DNA of 64,000 nucleotides from assembly GCF_030818415.1 (NCBI RefSeq), contig NZ_JAUTAE010000001.1:2506001-2570000 (forward strand). The letters are read 5' to 3'. Positions 1-8,055 of this stretch are shown here, piece by piece. The translations under genes were made by a program, and so were the position numbers. Each line of letters opens with the position of its first letter. Positions within the stretch are counted from its first letter, which is position 1. The DNA is from Sphingomonas sp. SORGH_AS_0950 (GTDB lineage Bacteria > Pseudomonadota > Alphaproteobacteria > Sphingomonadales > Sphingomonadaceae). The notes beneath the pieces are model-generated. The model was not told the DNA's origin and did no database searches. It was given only the letters and a program-made list of their open reading frames with translations.

Positions 1-710
1 GTGTTGCCGTCGCTATAGGTCAGCAGATAGCGGCCCTTCTCCTTCACCACGAAGGGGCCCTCGAAATAGTTTTCCGGGGTCACGTCGCGGGGTTCGCCGT
101 CGAAATGCACCATGTCGGGCTTCAGCTTCACGACGAAGCAATGCCCGTTGACCCAGTTCAGCCCCGATCCCCAATAGAGATAGGCCTGGCCGTCATCGTC
201 GACGAACGCCTCGGCGTCGATCATGTGATATTGGGGCGCGAAATCGCGCGCGATCAGCGGCTTGCCGCCATTGGCATCGGCCCAGGGCCCCGCCGGCGAC
301 GGCGCGGAGCCGACCCACACCTCGCTGCCGACCGAGACATACATGTACCAGCGGCCGTTCGCCGCCTTGACCACCGAGGGCGCCCAGACCTTGGCATCGC
401 CCGAGGTCGGGCTGGTCGCCGCCTGCTTGGTCGGCCAGTTCGGCTGAGAGAAGGTCCAGTCGCGGCCATTGTCCGAGGTCCAGAGCCCCAGCCGGTCGTC
501 GCCCCAGGGATCGACCGTCGCGAAGATATACCAACGCCCCCCATCGCGCACGATGGAGGGGTCGGCGAAATAGCCGGGCAGCAGCGGATTGCCCGCTCCC
601 GGACTGTTCCACGAAAGGTCGCGTCGGGGCGCGGCGGACCCCGCCGTCCCGACGAACGCCATAGGGGCGAGCAGGATGGCGGCGACCAGCGCCCCGGCGC
701 GGACCTTCAT
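1..710 (-). CDS. Glycoside hydrolase family 43 enzyme (partial, C-terminus beyond window)
   Basis: Secreted five-bladed beta-propeller glycosidase of the arabinofuranosidase/xylosidase type, predicted to remove arabinose or xylose from plant polysaccharides. The ATG at 710 is followed by a signal peptide (residues 1 to about 25, AILLAPMAF core). GH43 hallmarks appear in order: YFADPSIVRDGG with catalytic base Asp50, WAPSVVK, IDAEAFVDDDG (transition-state Asp region) and YFEGPFVVKEKG with the general-acid Glu. The reading frame is open to base 1, so about 236 codons are visible and the rest is outside the window. Its start overlaps the stop of the GH51 gene by one base (TGATG), which indicates translational coupling. 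Exact substrate within GH43 cannot be told from this fragment. Confidence 0.88.
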   Translation of the reverse strand, partial: MKVRAGALVAAILLAPMAFVGTAGSAAPRRDLSWNSPGAGNPLLPGYFADPSIVRDGGRWYIFATVDPWGDDRLGLWTSDNGRDWTFSQPNWPTKQAATSPTSGDAKVWAPSVVKAANGRWYMYVSVGSEVWVGSAPSPAGPWADANGGKPLIARDFAPQYHMIDAEAFVDDDGQAYLYWGSGLNWVNGHCFVVKLKPDMVHFDGEPRDVTPENYFEGPFVVKEKGRYLLTYSDGN

Positions 711-2281
711 CAGCGCAGGTCCAGCATCACGACCGACTTGGCCGGGATCTGCACGCTCAGCATGCCCCCCGACAGCGTCGCGCCGCTGAACGGCTGCGGC
801 GCGACCTGGCTGGGCGCGTCGAACGTGTTGTGCGCGTCCATCGTCGCACCCGTCAGGATGCGGCCCGACACCTGCGCGGCGTTCAGGCCGTCCAGCTTGA
901 CGGTGACGGTCGCGGGCTGGTTGGGATCGACATTGGTCAGGCCGACATGGACCACGCCCGCCTTGTCGCGCACCGCCGAGGCGCTGACCGCCTTCATCAC
1001 CCACTGGTTCTTGCTGTACCAGCGCGACTGGACATCGACCGGCAGGACGGTGGCGTCCTGATAGTCCTTGTACATGTCGAACACCCAATAGGTCGGCGTC
1101 TTCACCATCCGCGCGCCATCGGTCAGCAGCATCGCCTGGAGCACATTGACCATCTGCGCGATATTGGCCCCGCGCACCCGGTCGGCATGCTTGGCGAAGA
1201 TGTCGAGGTTCAGGCTCGTCACCATCGCGTCGCGCAGGCTGTTCTGCTGGAACAGGAAGCCCGGATTGGTGCCGGGCTCTACGTCATACCAGGTGCCCCA
1301 TTCGTCGACGAGCAGCGCGACCCGCTTCCGGGGGTCGTATTTGTCCATGATCGCCGCGTGGCGGGTGATCAGCTCGTCCATCTTCAGCGTCTTGGACAGG
1401 GTGCGCGCCCAGGCCTCCTCGTCGAAGCCGGTCGCCGCGCCCTTCTTTTCCCACGAGCCGGGGATGGTGTAATAATGGACACCGATGCCGTCGAAGTGGT
1501 TGCCCGCCTCGCGCATCATCACCTCGGTCCAGTTATAGTCGTCACTGTTGGCGCCGCTGGCGATCTTCATCAGCTTCTCGCCCGCGGGCACCTTCAGGAA
1601 GGTGGAATAGCGGCGCGTCACGTCGGCGGCATATTCGGGGCGCATATTGCCGCCGCAGCCCCACAGCTCGTTGCCGATGCCGAACATCGCCAGCTTCCAT
1701 GGGCGGTCGCGGCCGTTCCGGCGGCGCTCCTCGGCATAGGTCGATTTGGACGGGAAGGTCATATATTCGACCCACTCGGCCATTTCGGACGGCGCGGACG
1801 AGCCGACATTGCCCGAGACATAGGCCTCGGCGCCGACCAGCTCGGTATAGTTCATGAATTCGTTGGTGCCGAAGCTGTTATCCTCGGTCACGCCGCCCCA
1901 GTTGGTGTTGACCTTGGTCAGGCGCTTGGCCTGCGGACCGACGCCTTCGCGCCAGTGATATTCGTCGGCGAAGCAGCCGCCCGGCCAGCGGATCACCGGC
2001 ACGCGAATCGCCTTCAGCGCGTCGATCACGTCGCGGCGATAGCCGTTGATGTTGGGGATCTTGCTGCCCTTGCCCACCCAGATGCCTGGATAGATGCCGG
2101 TGCCCAGATGCTCGGCGAACTGACCGAAGATGTGGCGGTCATAGACCGCGCCGGGACGGTCGCCATGCACCGCCACCTGATCGCCGCCGCTCGTCGGTGC
2201 CGTCTGCGCGGTTGCCGACGCTCCGTTCAGCGACAGGGTGGCGAGCGCCGCCGCGAACAGAAACTTGGTTGCCCTTTTCAT
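710..2281 (-). CDS. Alpha-N-arabinofuranosidase, GH51, secreted
   Basis: 523-residue exo-enzyme releasing terminal alpha-L-arabinofuranose from arabinan, arabinoxylan or arabinogalactan. I chose the ATG at 2281 because a GGAGA ribosome site sits just upstream and it gives a signal peptide (MKRATKFLFAAALATLSL, cleavage near ATAQ). GH51 features: RWPGGCFADEYHW, the acid/base Glu205 in FGIGNELWGCGG, HYYT, and the nucleophile Glu327 in LLVDEWGTWYDV. A C-terminal beta-sandwich follows. It lies upstream of, and is coupled to, the GH43 gene and is divergent from the GH30 gene, so the three probably act on one substrate. Many GH51 enzymes are intracellular; the signal peptide here points to periplasm or outside. 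Confidence 0.93.
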   Translation of the reverse strand: MKRATKFLFAAALATLSLNGASATAQTAPTSGGDQVAVHGDRPGAVYDRHIFGQFAEHLGTGIYPGIWVGKGSKIPNINGYRRDVIDALKAIRVPVIRWPGGCFADEYHWREGVGPQAKRLTKVNTNWGGVTEDNSFGTNEFMNYTELVGAEAYVSGNVGSSAPSEMAEWVEYMTFPSKSTYAEERRRNGRDRPWKLAMFGIGNELWGCGGNMRPEYAADVTRRYSTFLKVPAGEKLMKIASGANSDDYNWTEVMMREAGNHFDGIGVHYYTIPGSWEKKGAATGFDEEAWARTLSKTLKMDELITRHAAIMDKYDPRKRVALLVDEWGTWYDVEPGTNPGFLFQQNSLRDAMVTSLNLDIFAKHADRVRGANIAQMVNVLQAMLLTDGARMVKTPTYWVFDMYKDYQDATVLPVDVQSRWYSKNQWVMKAVSASAVRDKAGVVHVGLTNVDPNQPATVTVKLDGLNAAQVSGRILTGATMDAHNTFDAPSQVAPQPFSGATLSGGMLSVQIPAKSVVMLDLR

Positions 2282-2354
2282 GGATTCTCCTCTGCCTGAT
2301 GCGGGCATGATGGATTATTGTCCGAGTAAAAAACAGCCCCCTTTCCACCATGGA

Positions 2355-2385
2355 TTGACGCGATCATCCCCTCCTCCGCTAAGAT
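2355..2385 (+). promoter_or_regulatory. Possible promoter for the GH30 gene
   Basis: In the 137-bp divergent gap there is TTGACG (2355-2360) and TAAGAT (2380-2385), 34 bp before the GH30 start. The 19-bp spacer is longer than the usual 16-18, so this is a weak call. No clear operator palindrome was seen in the gap. Confidence 0.3.
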
Positions 2386-2418
2386 GCCTGCGTAATCGGG
2401 TCATGCGGGGAGCAGGCG

Positions 2419-3906
2419 ATGGGGTTTTGGGCGGATCGGGCAAGGCGCGGCGGTCGGGTCGCGGCCATGTTGGGGATGATTTTGTCGGCGTCGTCGGTGG
2501 CGGCGCAGTCGCCCGCGCCGGATCGCCCGGTGCCCGTCACGCTGCGCCCCGCCATCGATCGCCCCTCAACCGTCTTCGAGGGCTGGGGCACCGCGCTCGC
2601 CTGGTTCGCGCATGTCACCGGCGGCTGGCCCGAGGCGGAGCGGACGCGGCTGGCCGATCTCTTCTATGGTCCGGGCGGCCTGGGCTGGACGATCGCGCGC
2701 TATAATATCGGGGGCGGCAATGCCGCCGATACCAAGCCCTATATGAAGGTCGGCCGCGCGGTTCCGGGCTTCTGGCGACAACCCGCCGGTGTGACGGGCA
2801 AGGACTGGTGGCGGCCCGAGGACCCCGCCATGTGGGACTGGAACCAGGACGCCAACCAGCGCTGGTGGCTGGACGCGATCCGGGTGCGGGTCAAGCAGCC
2901 GATCTTCGAGGCCTTCTCCAACTCGCCGCCCTGGTTCATGACGGTCAGCGGGCGCGTATCGGGCGCGGAAAAGGGCACCGACGACAATCTGCGCCCCGGC
3001 ATGGAGGGCGCCTTCGCCACCTATCTGGTCCGCGCGACCCGCGAATTGCAGCAGCGCCACCATATCGCCTTTCGCACCCTGTCGCCGGTCAACGAGCCCA
3101 ACACCGATTACTGGTTCGCCGCCAACACCCAGGAGGGCGCGCACTGGTCGCCCCGGCGACAGGCAATGATGATCGACGCGACCGCCGCCGCGCTGAAGGC
3201 GCAGGGCCTGGCGACCGTGGTCGGCGCGCCCGACGAGACCGCCTCGCATCTGTTCGTCGAGGACTGGGCCGCCTATCCGCCCGCGACCCGCGCGGCGATC
3301 GGCCAGCTCAACGTCCACAGCTATGGCAGCGTCCACCAGACGGCGGTGCGCGACATTGCGCGATCGTCGGGCATCCGGCTGTGGATGAGCGAGAACGACA
3401 CCCCGCTGTCGCGCGATCCCGAGGATTTTACCGGGATGGCGACGCCTTTGGCCTTTGCCGAGCATGTCGTGGGGGACATCAAGCGGCTGGAACCCGCCGC
3501 CTGGGTCTTCTGGCAGGCGGTCGAGGATCTGAGCACGCGCGACGGGCAGAAGGGATCGAACTGGGGCATCGTCAAGGCCGACCTGCAAGGCGCGGCGGAT
3601 CGTCCGCATGCGATTCACGTCACCGGCAAATATTGGGCGATGGCGCAGTTCAGCCGCTTCATCCGGCCGGGGGATCGGCTGGTGCCGGTGGACGATATGG
3701 ACACGGTCGCGGCGCTGTCCCCCGACGGACGGCGGCTGGTGCTGGTCCATGTCAATCCGGGGCTATCCCCGCGCCCGCTGACCGTCGCGGTGCCAGGGCG
3801 GTGGCAGCGTCGGGCGTTCCTGACCGATGCGGGGCATCATGCCGAGGCAGTGGATTCGACGGTGGCGCCGCCACGGTCGATCGTGACGCTGGTTTTGACG
3901 CGGTAG
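2419..3906 (+). CDS. GH30-family endo-beta-1,6-galactanase-like hydrolase, secreted
   Basis: 495-residue (beta/alpha)8 glycosidase with a C-terminal beta-sandwich. The N-terminus (residues 1-30) is a signal peptide ending SSVAAQ. Clan GH-A catalytic residues are visible: acid/base Glu226 in TLSPVNEPNTDYW and nucleophile Glu325 in LWMSENDTPL; FEAFSNSPPWFM at about 163-174 is typical of GH30 galactanases and xylanases. The best guess is endo-beta-1,6-galactanase, which cleaves the side chains of type II arabinogalactan, because the divergent neighbours are arabinose-removing enzymes. Glucuronoxylanase or glucosylceramidase-like activity cannot be excluded. The start is an ATG preceded by GGGGAG. 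Confidence 0.82.
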   Translation: MGFWADRARRGGRVAAMLGMILSASSVAAQSPAPDRPVPVTLRPAIDRPSTVFEGWGTALAWFAHVTGGWPEAERTRLADLFYGPGGLGWTIARYNIGGGNAADTKPYMKVGRAVPGFWRQPAGVTGKDWWRPEDPAMWDWNQDANQRWWLDAIRVRVKQPIFEAFSNSPPWFMTVSGRVSGAEKGTDDNLRPGMEGAFATYLVRATRELQQRHHIAFRTLSPVNEPNTDYWFAANTQEGAHWSPRRQAMMIDATAAALKAQGLATVVGAPDETASHLFVEDWAAYPPATRAAIGQLNVHSYGSVHQTAVRDIARSSGIRLWMSENDTPLSRDPEDFTGMATPLAFAEHVVGDIKRLEPAAWVFWQAVEDLSTRDGQKGSNWGIVKADLQGAADRPHAIHVTGKYWAMAQFSRFIRPGDRLVPVDDMDTVAALSPDGRRLVLVHVNPGLSPRPLTVAVPGRWQRRAFLTDAGHHAEAVDSTVAPPRSIVTLVLTR

Positions 3907-3928
3907 TTTACGGGCGGTCGGGGCGTGG

Positions 3929-4009
3929 CCTTCGACTTCGCTCAGTCTGAACGAGGTTTGGGGGGCATCTCCATTCCCTCACGCCGTTCAGCCTGAGCGA
4001 AGTCGAAGG
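3929..4009. repeat. Inverted pair of the TTCGACTTCGCTCAG repeat at a convergent gene end
   Basis: The left arm (3929-3953) reads CCTTCGACTTCGCTCAG then TCTGAACG. The right arm (3985-4009) is its near-perfect reverse complement, separated by 31 bp. It lies between the convergent GH30 and mmcB genes and could fold as a bidirectional terminator hairpin. Related copies occur at 14454, 28148-28214, 35961 and 36020. Confidence 0.85.
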
Positions 4010-4018
4010 CCAAGGGAA

Positions 4019-4507
4019 TCACATCCCAGCATCGGGATCGGTCAGCCCGATCATCCGCCGCCCCGCCCGCCTGGCGAAGTTCAGCGTCACCTTCTTGCGG
4101 ATATGGGCGGGCAGCGGCACGCTGTGCGCCTCCCGGACGATCGCGGCGTCATAGCGGTCGGCGACGATGATCCCGGTCCGCTCGGGCAGGAAGGCGGCGC
4201 CCTCCAGCGGCGACCAGTCGAACCCGGCAGGCACCGCCCAGTAGAAGCGGTCGCAATGCGCCAAATAGTCGGGCCATTTGCCGTCGCCCAGCATGTCGGC
4301 GCGCGACACCTTGATCTCGACGATCACCGCCTGCCCGCGCGCGTCGAGCGCCATCAGGTCGGCGCGGCGGCCGCCGTCCAGCGGAACCTCGGGGATGGTG
4401 ATCAGATCGTGGCGGAGCAGCATCCGCGTCACGCCGCGCGCGACATCGGCGGCGCAGAGCGGCGAGGCGGGATCGTCGACACACGAAGCGGGCGGCATGT
4501 CCAACAT
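4019..4507 (-). CDS. mmcB: MmcB-family DNA repair protein
   Basis: Small predicted nuclease-fold protein (about 162 aa) of the MmcB family, which in Caulobacter is an SOS-induced factor for surviving mitomycin C. The core has the pattern expected of a restriction-like PD-(D/E)xK fold: RRADLMALDARGQAVIVEIKVSRADMLGD, with an Asp and the E-I-K of the active site. ATG 4507 is preferred; a GTG at 4516 and an ATG at 4498 are alternatives. A perfect alphaproteobacterial LexA box lies 12 bp upstream, so it is probably repressed by LexA and induced by DNA damage. The link of function to this family member is by homology only. Confidence 0.85.
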   Translation of the reverse strand: MLDMPPASCVDDPASPLCAADVARGVTRMLLRHDLITIPEVPLDGGRRADLMALDARGQAVIVEIKVSRADMLGDGKWPDYLAHCDRFYWAVPAGFDWSPLEGAAFLPERTGIIVADRYDAAIVREAHSVPLPAHIRKKVTLNFARRAGRRMIGLTDPDAGM

Positions 4508-4519
4508 GCCACCCACTTA

Positions 4520-4534
4520 GAACATTTGACGAAC
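4520..4534 (-). promoter_or_regulatory. LexA box (GTTC-N7-GTTC) before mmcB
   Basis: Read on the minus strand the site is GTTC GTCAAAT GTTC, an exact match to the alphaproteobacterial LexA operator. It sits 12 bp before the chosen mmcB start. A second perfect box lies before imuA at 43412. Confidence 0.8.
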
Positions 4535-4565
4535 AAACGCAAAGCCCCGCCAGAGCGGGACCGGA

Positions 4566-5228
4566 TCAGCGATAGAAGATGTGATTGCCGATCGCGGCGA
4601 CCTTCTGCACCCGCACGCCCGGACGGTTGCCGGGGGTGTTGAAGTACAGCGCCTTGCCCGCGGTGCTGTCCCACGCCTGGGACAGCGCGACCTGCGCGAC
4701 CGCGATGGCGGTGCGATAGGCGGCGCGCGACGGGCTGACCGAGGGAATCTCGCCACCGCGCACGAAGCTGAACTGGCCGCGCTGCTTGATGACGTCGCAC
4801 ACGCTGGTCGGGAAACGGCCCGACTTGGTGCGGTTCAGGATGACCTGGGCGACGGCGAGCTGACCGGCGAGCGGTTCGCCGCGACCCTCGAAATAAATCG
4901 CACCGGCAAGGCAGCGGAGCTCTTCGCTCGACGCCATCTCGTCCTGGGCGGCCACGGCCTCGGCCAGCGTTTCATATTCGCCGGCGTCATCCGCTTCGGA
5001 AACCTGGGAAAGATCGGGAAGCGCGGACATGGTGGCCCGGGCGCTCTGGGGAACCATCGCCAGATCGGCGGCGTTGATCCCGGAAACAGCCATCGCCGTG
5101 GCTGGTACGGCACCACCGGCAGCATTGGCGGCGACATTGGTCGCCAGGCTGGGGGTGCTGGTGGCGAGAAGTCCCGCCAGGGAAAGAGCCATGGCCGCAG
5201 TAGCCGCGACTCGCTTGAAAACCGTCAT
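4566..5228 (-). CDS. Cell wall hydrolase (SleB/hydrolase_2 family)
   Basis: 220-residue exported peptidoglycan hydrolase. The N-terminus (MTVFKRVAATAAMALSLAGL) is a signal peptide. A low-complexity linker to about residue 100 is followed by the catalytic domain: LRCLAGAIYFEGRGEP with candidate catalytic Glu114, then AVAQVILNR, SVCDVIKQRGQFSF and ALYFNTPG near the C-terminus. In Bacillus SleB cleaves spore cortex; in proteobacteria this domain is a general murein lytic enzyme of unknown exact role. Single gene, about 50 bp upstream of mmcB on the same strand. Confidence 0.88.
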   Translation of the reverse strand: MTVFKRVAATAAMALSLAGLLATSTPSLATNVAANAAGGAVPATAMAVSGINAADLAMVPQSARATMSALPDLSQVSEADDAGEYETLAEAVAAQDEMASSEELRCLAGAIYFEGRGEPLAGQLAVAQVILNRTKSGRFPTSVCDVIKQRGQFSFVRGGEIPSVSPSRAAYRTAIAVAQVALSQAWDSTAGKALYFNTPGNRPGVRVQKVAAIGNHIFYR

Positions 5229-5383
5229 TCACTCGAACAGACATGCGGTTGGATCACGGACCCGAGCAGCCCAAAGGGCACTCGTCCGGGCTTCCCCCCG
5301 ACTGCGTAACCGACCGGATCGCACCCAGCGCGGCACAACGCGACTTTAAGATGGGGGGCTCGTGGCCGATCCGGCCGCGTTCG

Positions 5384-5725
5384 TCAATGTTGCAGGATCG
5401 TTTCAGCGGTGAAGCGTTCCGCCGAAGCGCCATCCAGTTCGATCACCCACAGGTCGGGATCGCGCGACCGGCGGCGGCGCCAATAGCTTAAAATATCGTT
5501 TGCAGGCGTCGAATCGATCAGCGCGGTTAGGCCGTCGGAGCCGAGCCCCCGCTCCAGCACGCGCTCGCGGCGCTCGGCGGTGGCGGGGTCGGTATCGACG
5601 ACGATCACCAATATGCCCCCCGCCTGCGGATCGCCCTTGGCCAGCACCATGCCCATGCCGCCGCTATCGTTCATCCGGCGGAGCAGCGCGGTGACCAGCA
5701 TCCCGCTCGGCAGGCGACCGTCCAT
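5384..5725 (-). CDS. DUF1491 family protein
   Basis: 113-residue protein of unknown function, found mainly in sphingomonads and relatives. The start MDGRLPSGMLVTALLRR at 5725 lies 4 bp after the stop of the thioesterase gene, so the two are co-transcribed. Visible features are a small alpha/beta domain (GGMGMVLAKGDPQAGGILVIVVD) and ILSYWRRRRSRDPDLWVIELDG towards the C-terminus. The family name suits its size and neighbours; no function can be deduced. Confidence 0.8.
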   Translation of the reverse strand: MDGRLPSGMLVTALLRRMNDSGGMGMVLAKGDPQAGGILVIVVDTDPATAERRERVLERGLGSDGLTALIDSTPANDILSYWRRRRSRDPDLWVIELDGASAERFTAETILQH

Positions 5726-5729
5726 CGCC

Positions 5730-6188
5730 TCAACCCGCCCGATAGCCGGGCAGCCCCGCCAGCGCGATCTGCGAGCGCATGAAGGTGCCGGTGCCGCGCG
5801 CGACCTCTTCGCCATCGGCGTCGATCAATCGCGCATCCGCCACGAACACCCGACGCCGTCCGCTGACCCAGCGCCCCTCGGCGACGACCGCCCCCGCCCG
5901 CATCGGCCGGGTGAGCAGCAGGTTGAACTGCGTCGTCAGCAGGAAGCGATCGGTGACCAGGCTGTTGCAGGCATAAAAGGCCGCATCGTCCAGCATCTTG
6001 AAATAGCTGGTGCCATGCGCCGCCCCCGCCGCATGATAATGGCGCTCGTCCACCCGGAAGCGGATGCGCGCGACGCCGGGTTCGGGAATCTCCAGCGTGG
6101 AGTCGAACAGCCGGTTGATCGGTGCCTCGGCATAGAGCGCCTCCAGCGCCCGGAAATGCGCGGCCTCGCCTTCAGGCCGCGGCGTCAC
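5730..6188 (-). CDS. PaaI/YigI-type hotdog thioesterase
   Basis: 152-residue single hotdog-fold acyl-CoA thioesterase candidate. The helix motif HAAGAAHGTSYFKMLDDAAFYACNSL and the following strand FLLTTQFNLLLTRPM match the PaaI-type fold, where an Asp in the central helix helps thioester hydrolysis. The physiological acyl-CoA is unknown. Its start overlaps the end of ptsN by 17 bp and its stop is 4 bp before DUF1491, giving a ptsN-thioesterase-DUF1491 transcription unit. Confidence 0.82.
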   Translation of the reverse strand: MTPRPEGEAAHFRALEALYAEAPINRLFDSTLEIPEPGVARIRFRVDERHYHAAGAAHGTSYFKMLDDAAFYACNSLVTDRFLLTTQFNLLLTRPMRAGAVVAEGRWVSGRRRVFVADARLIDADGEEVARGTGTFMRSQIALAGLPGYRAG

Positions 6189-6642
6189 GCGCCTCGTCCT
6201 GGGTCAGCAGCGCCCAGATCGCGTCGGGCGACCCGGCCCCGCGCAGCTTGGCGACGAAGCCCTTGTCGCGCAGCCGCCGCGAGACACGCGCCAGCGCCTT
6301 GAGATGCGCGGAGCCCGCATCGGCGGGGGAGAACATCGCAAAGACCAGGTCGACCGGCATGTCGTCGACCGCCTGGAAATCGACCGGCTGCGCCAGCCGC
6401 GCGAACACGCCGACGATCTGGTCGAGCCCGGCAACCTTGCCATGCGGAATGGCGATGCCGCCGCCGAAACCGGTGGAGCCCAGCTTCTCGCGCTCGACCA
6501 GCACGTCGGTCAGTATCTTGGCGCTCTGTCCGGCAGGACCGGACGCCGCCGTCGCCAGAACCGGAAACAGGCTTTTCTTGTTCGCGGCCGTAACACCGGC
6601 CAGCACGGTTTCGTGGCGCAACAGATCGCTAAAGTCGTTCAT
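6172..6642 (-). CDS. ptsN: PTS IIA-like nitrogen regulatory protein PtsN (EIIA-Ntr)
   Basis: 156-residue phosphocarrier of the nitrogen-related PTS, phosphorylated by NPr on the histidine in GGGIAIPHGKV (His67). It is normally involved in carbon/nitrogen balance and potassium control. The full EIIA fructose-type domain is present (TDVLVEREKLGSTGFGGG, VDLVFAMFSP, LKALARVSRRL). It lies 73 bp downstream of hpf, as in many proteobacteria, but rpoN, the usual member before hpf, is not here (dnaQ is). A GC-rich inverted repeat without a T tract lies in the hpf-ptsN gap. Confidence 0.93.
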   Translation of the reverse strand: MNDFSDLLRHETVLAGVTAANKKSLFPVLATAASGPAGQSAKILTDVLVEREKLGSTGFGGGIAIPHGKVAGLDQIVGVFARLAQPVDFQAVDDMPVDLVFAMFSPADAGSAHLKALARVSRRLRDKGFVAKLRGAGSPDAIWALLTQDEARDAAA

Positions 6643-6715
6643 CGTTTTTTCCGGTGCGCCCCCGCGCGGCCCGGCTATTAGCGGGCCACGCGGAAGAACG
6701 ATAGGGGCTTAAAGG

Positions 6716-7297
6716 TCAGCCGCCCCGCTGCGGTTCGACCCAGCCAATGGTTCCGTCGCCACGGCGATACACCATGTTATACGATCCGGTGCCCGAATTC
6801 TTGAACAACAGCGCGGCTGTATTGCGCAGGTCGAGCATCATCACGGCATCGGACACGCTGGCATCGGGAATGTCGACGCGGGTTTCGGCGATGATCAGGG
6901 GTGCATCGCCCGCCTCATCTTCATCGACCTGTTCGGCGAACAGGGTATAGCCCGCATCATAGGCCCCCGCCTCGGCCAGTTCGATCGCCTGGCCCGCATT
7001 GCGATCCTTCAGGCGGCGCGAGTAACGGCGCAGCTGCTTTTCGATCTTGGTGGCGGCGCCGTCGAAGGACAGATGCGCGTCCTGTGCATCGTGGCGGCCC
7101 TTCAGGACGAGGCCGCGGGTCACGTGCATGACGATATCGCATTTGAAGCCGATATCGTGCGGCCCCTTGCCGAACGTCACCTCCGACGACATGGCGCGGG
7201 CGAAATATTTCTCGGCGATACCCTGAAGCCGGTCCGTCACATGGGTCCGCAGCGCGTCGCCCGTTTCGACCTGATGACCAGAAATCCGGATATCCAT
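6716..7297 (-). CDS. hpf: Long ribosome hibernation promoting factor (HPF)
   Basis: 193-residue long-form HPF. The N-terminal RaiA/YfiA domain (1 to about 105; MDIRISGHQVETGDALRTHV, IEKQLRRYSRRLKD) binds the 30S decoding centre. The C-terminal domain (about 135-190; MMLDLRNTAALLFKNSGTG, YNMVYRRGDGTIGWVEP) dimerises to form 100S ribosomes. It has a good AGGAGA site before the ATG. It sits between dnaQ and ptsN on the minus strand with 55-bp and 73-bp gaps, so it may have its own promoter. Expected to be expressed in slow growth or stationary phase. Confidence 0.95.
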   Translation of the reverse strand: MDIRISGHQVETGDALRTHVTDRLQGIAEKYFARAMSSEVTFGKGPHDIGFKCDIVMHVTRGLVLKGRHDAQDAHLSFDGAATKIEKQLRRYSRRLKDRNAGQAIELAEAGAYDAGYTLFAEQVDEDEAGDAPLIIAETRVDIPDASVSDAVMMLDLRNTAALLFKNSGTGSYNMVYRRGDGTIGWVEPQRGG

Positions 7298-7352
7298 CGT
7301 CTTCTCCTTGTCTTACACGACTGGGACGGTCCTTTTGGCCTGTCCCGTGGCG

Positions 7353-8048
7353 TCAACCGGACGCCTCGGCCCCCCAAATCGGATCGGTGATACCCTTTAG
7401 AAACGCGGCATGGGCGGCAAGTTCCCCCTCGCTGGGGCGGAAGATGCGCGGCGGCAGGACTTTGGCGGGCGCGCGGGCGACGACGACCGGCCCCGCCTCC
7501 ACCATGGTCTCGGCCAGCAGGCCCAGCCCGATCTGGCGCCCGCCCATAAGCTCAACATAGACCTGTGCCAGCAGCTGCGCGTCGAGCAGCGCGCCGTGCA
7601 GCACGCGGTGCGACCGGTCGACGCCGTAACGCGAACACAGCGCGTCGAGCGTATGCTTGGCCCCCGGATGCTTGCTGCGCGCGATGGCCAGCGTATCGAC
7701 CATCCGCGTCCTCTCGCAGACAGGCGGAAAGCCCAGCGCGCCCAGCTCGCCATTGATGAAGCCGAAGTCGAAGGTCGCATTGTGCGCGATCAGCGGCGCG
7801 TCGCCGATGAAGTCGAGAAACTCGGCCACGCCCTGGGCGAAGACCGGCTTGTCCTTCAGAAAGGCGTCGGACAGGCCGTGGATCGCCTGCGCCTCGGGGG
7901 GCATGGCGCGTTCGGGGTTGAAATAGGCGTGATAGGTCCGCCCCGTCTCGACCCGGTTGACCAGTTCGACACAGCCGATTTCGACCAGCCGGTCGCCTTC
8001 CGAAAATTTGAACCCTGTCGTTTCGGTGTCGAAAACGATCTCTCTCAT
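7353..8048 (-). CDS. dnaQ: DNA polymerase III subunit epsilon (proofreading exonuclease)
   Basis: 231-residue DEDDh 3'-5' exonuclease that proofreads for the replicative polymerase. Exo I is visible as IVFDTETTGFKF, Exo II as APLIAHNATFDFGF, and the Exo III region as HRVLHGALLDAQLLAQVY. The C-terminus (AGPVVVARAPAKVLPPR) is the segment expected to bind the alpha subunit. It is the last gene of the ppsR-maf-aroE-coaE-dnaQ operon, 7 bp after coaE. Confidence 0.95.
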   Translation of the reverse strand: MREIVFDTETTGFKFSEGDRLVEIGCVELVNRVETGRTYHAYFNPERAMPPEAQAIHGLSDAFLKDKPVFAQGVAEFLDFIGDAPLIAHNATFDFGFINGELGALGFPPVCERTRMVDTLAIARSKHPGAKHTLDALCSRYGVDRSHRVLHGALLDAQLLAQVYVELMGGRQIGLGLLAETMVEAGPVVVARAPAKVLPPRIFRPSEGELAAHAAFLKGITDPIWGAEASG

Positions 8049-8055
8049 GCCCCGA

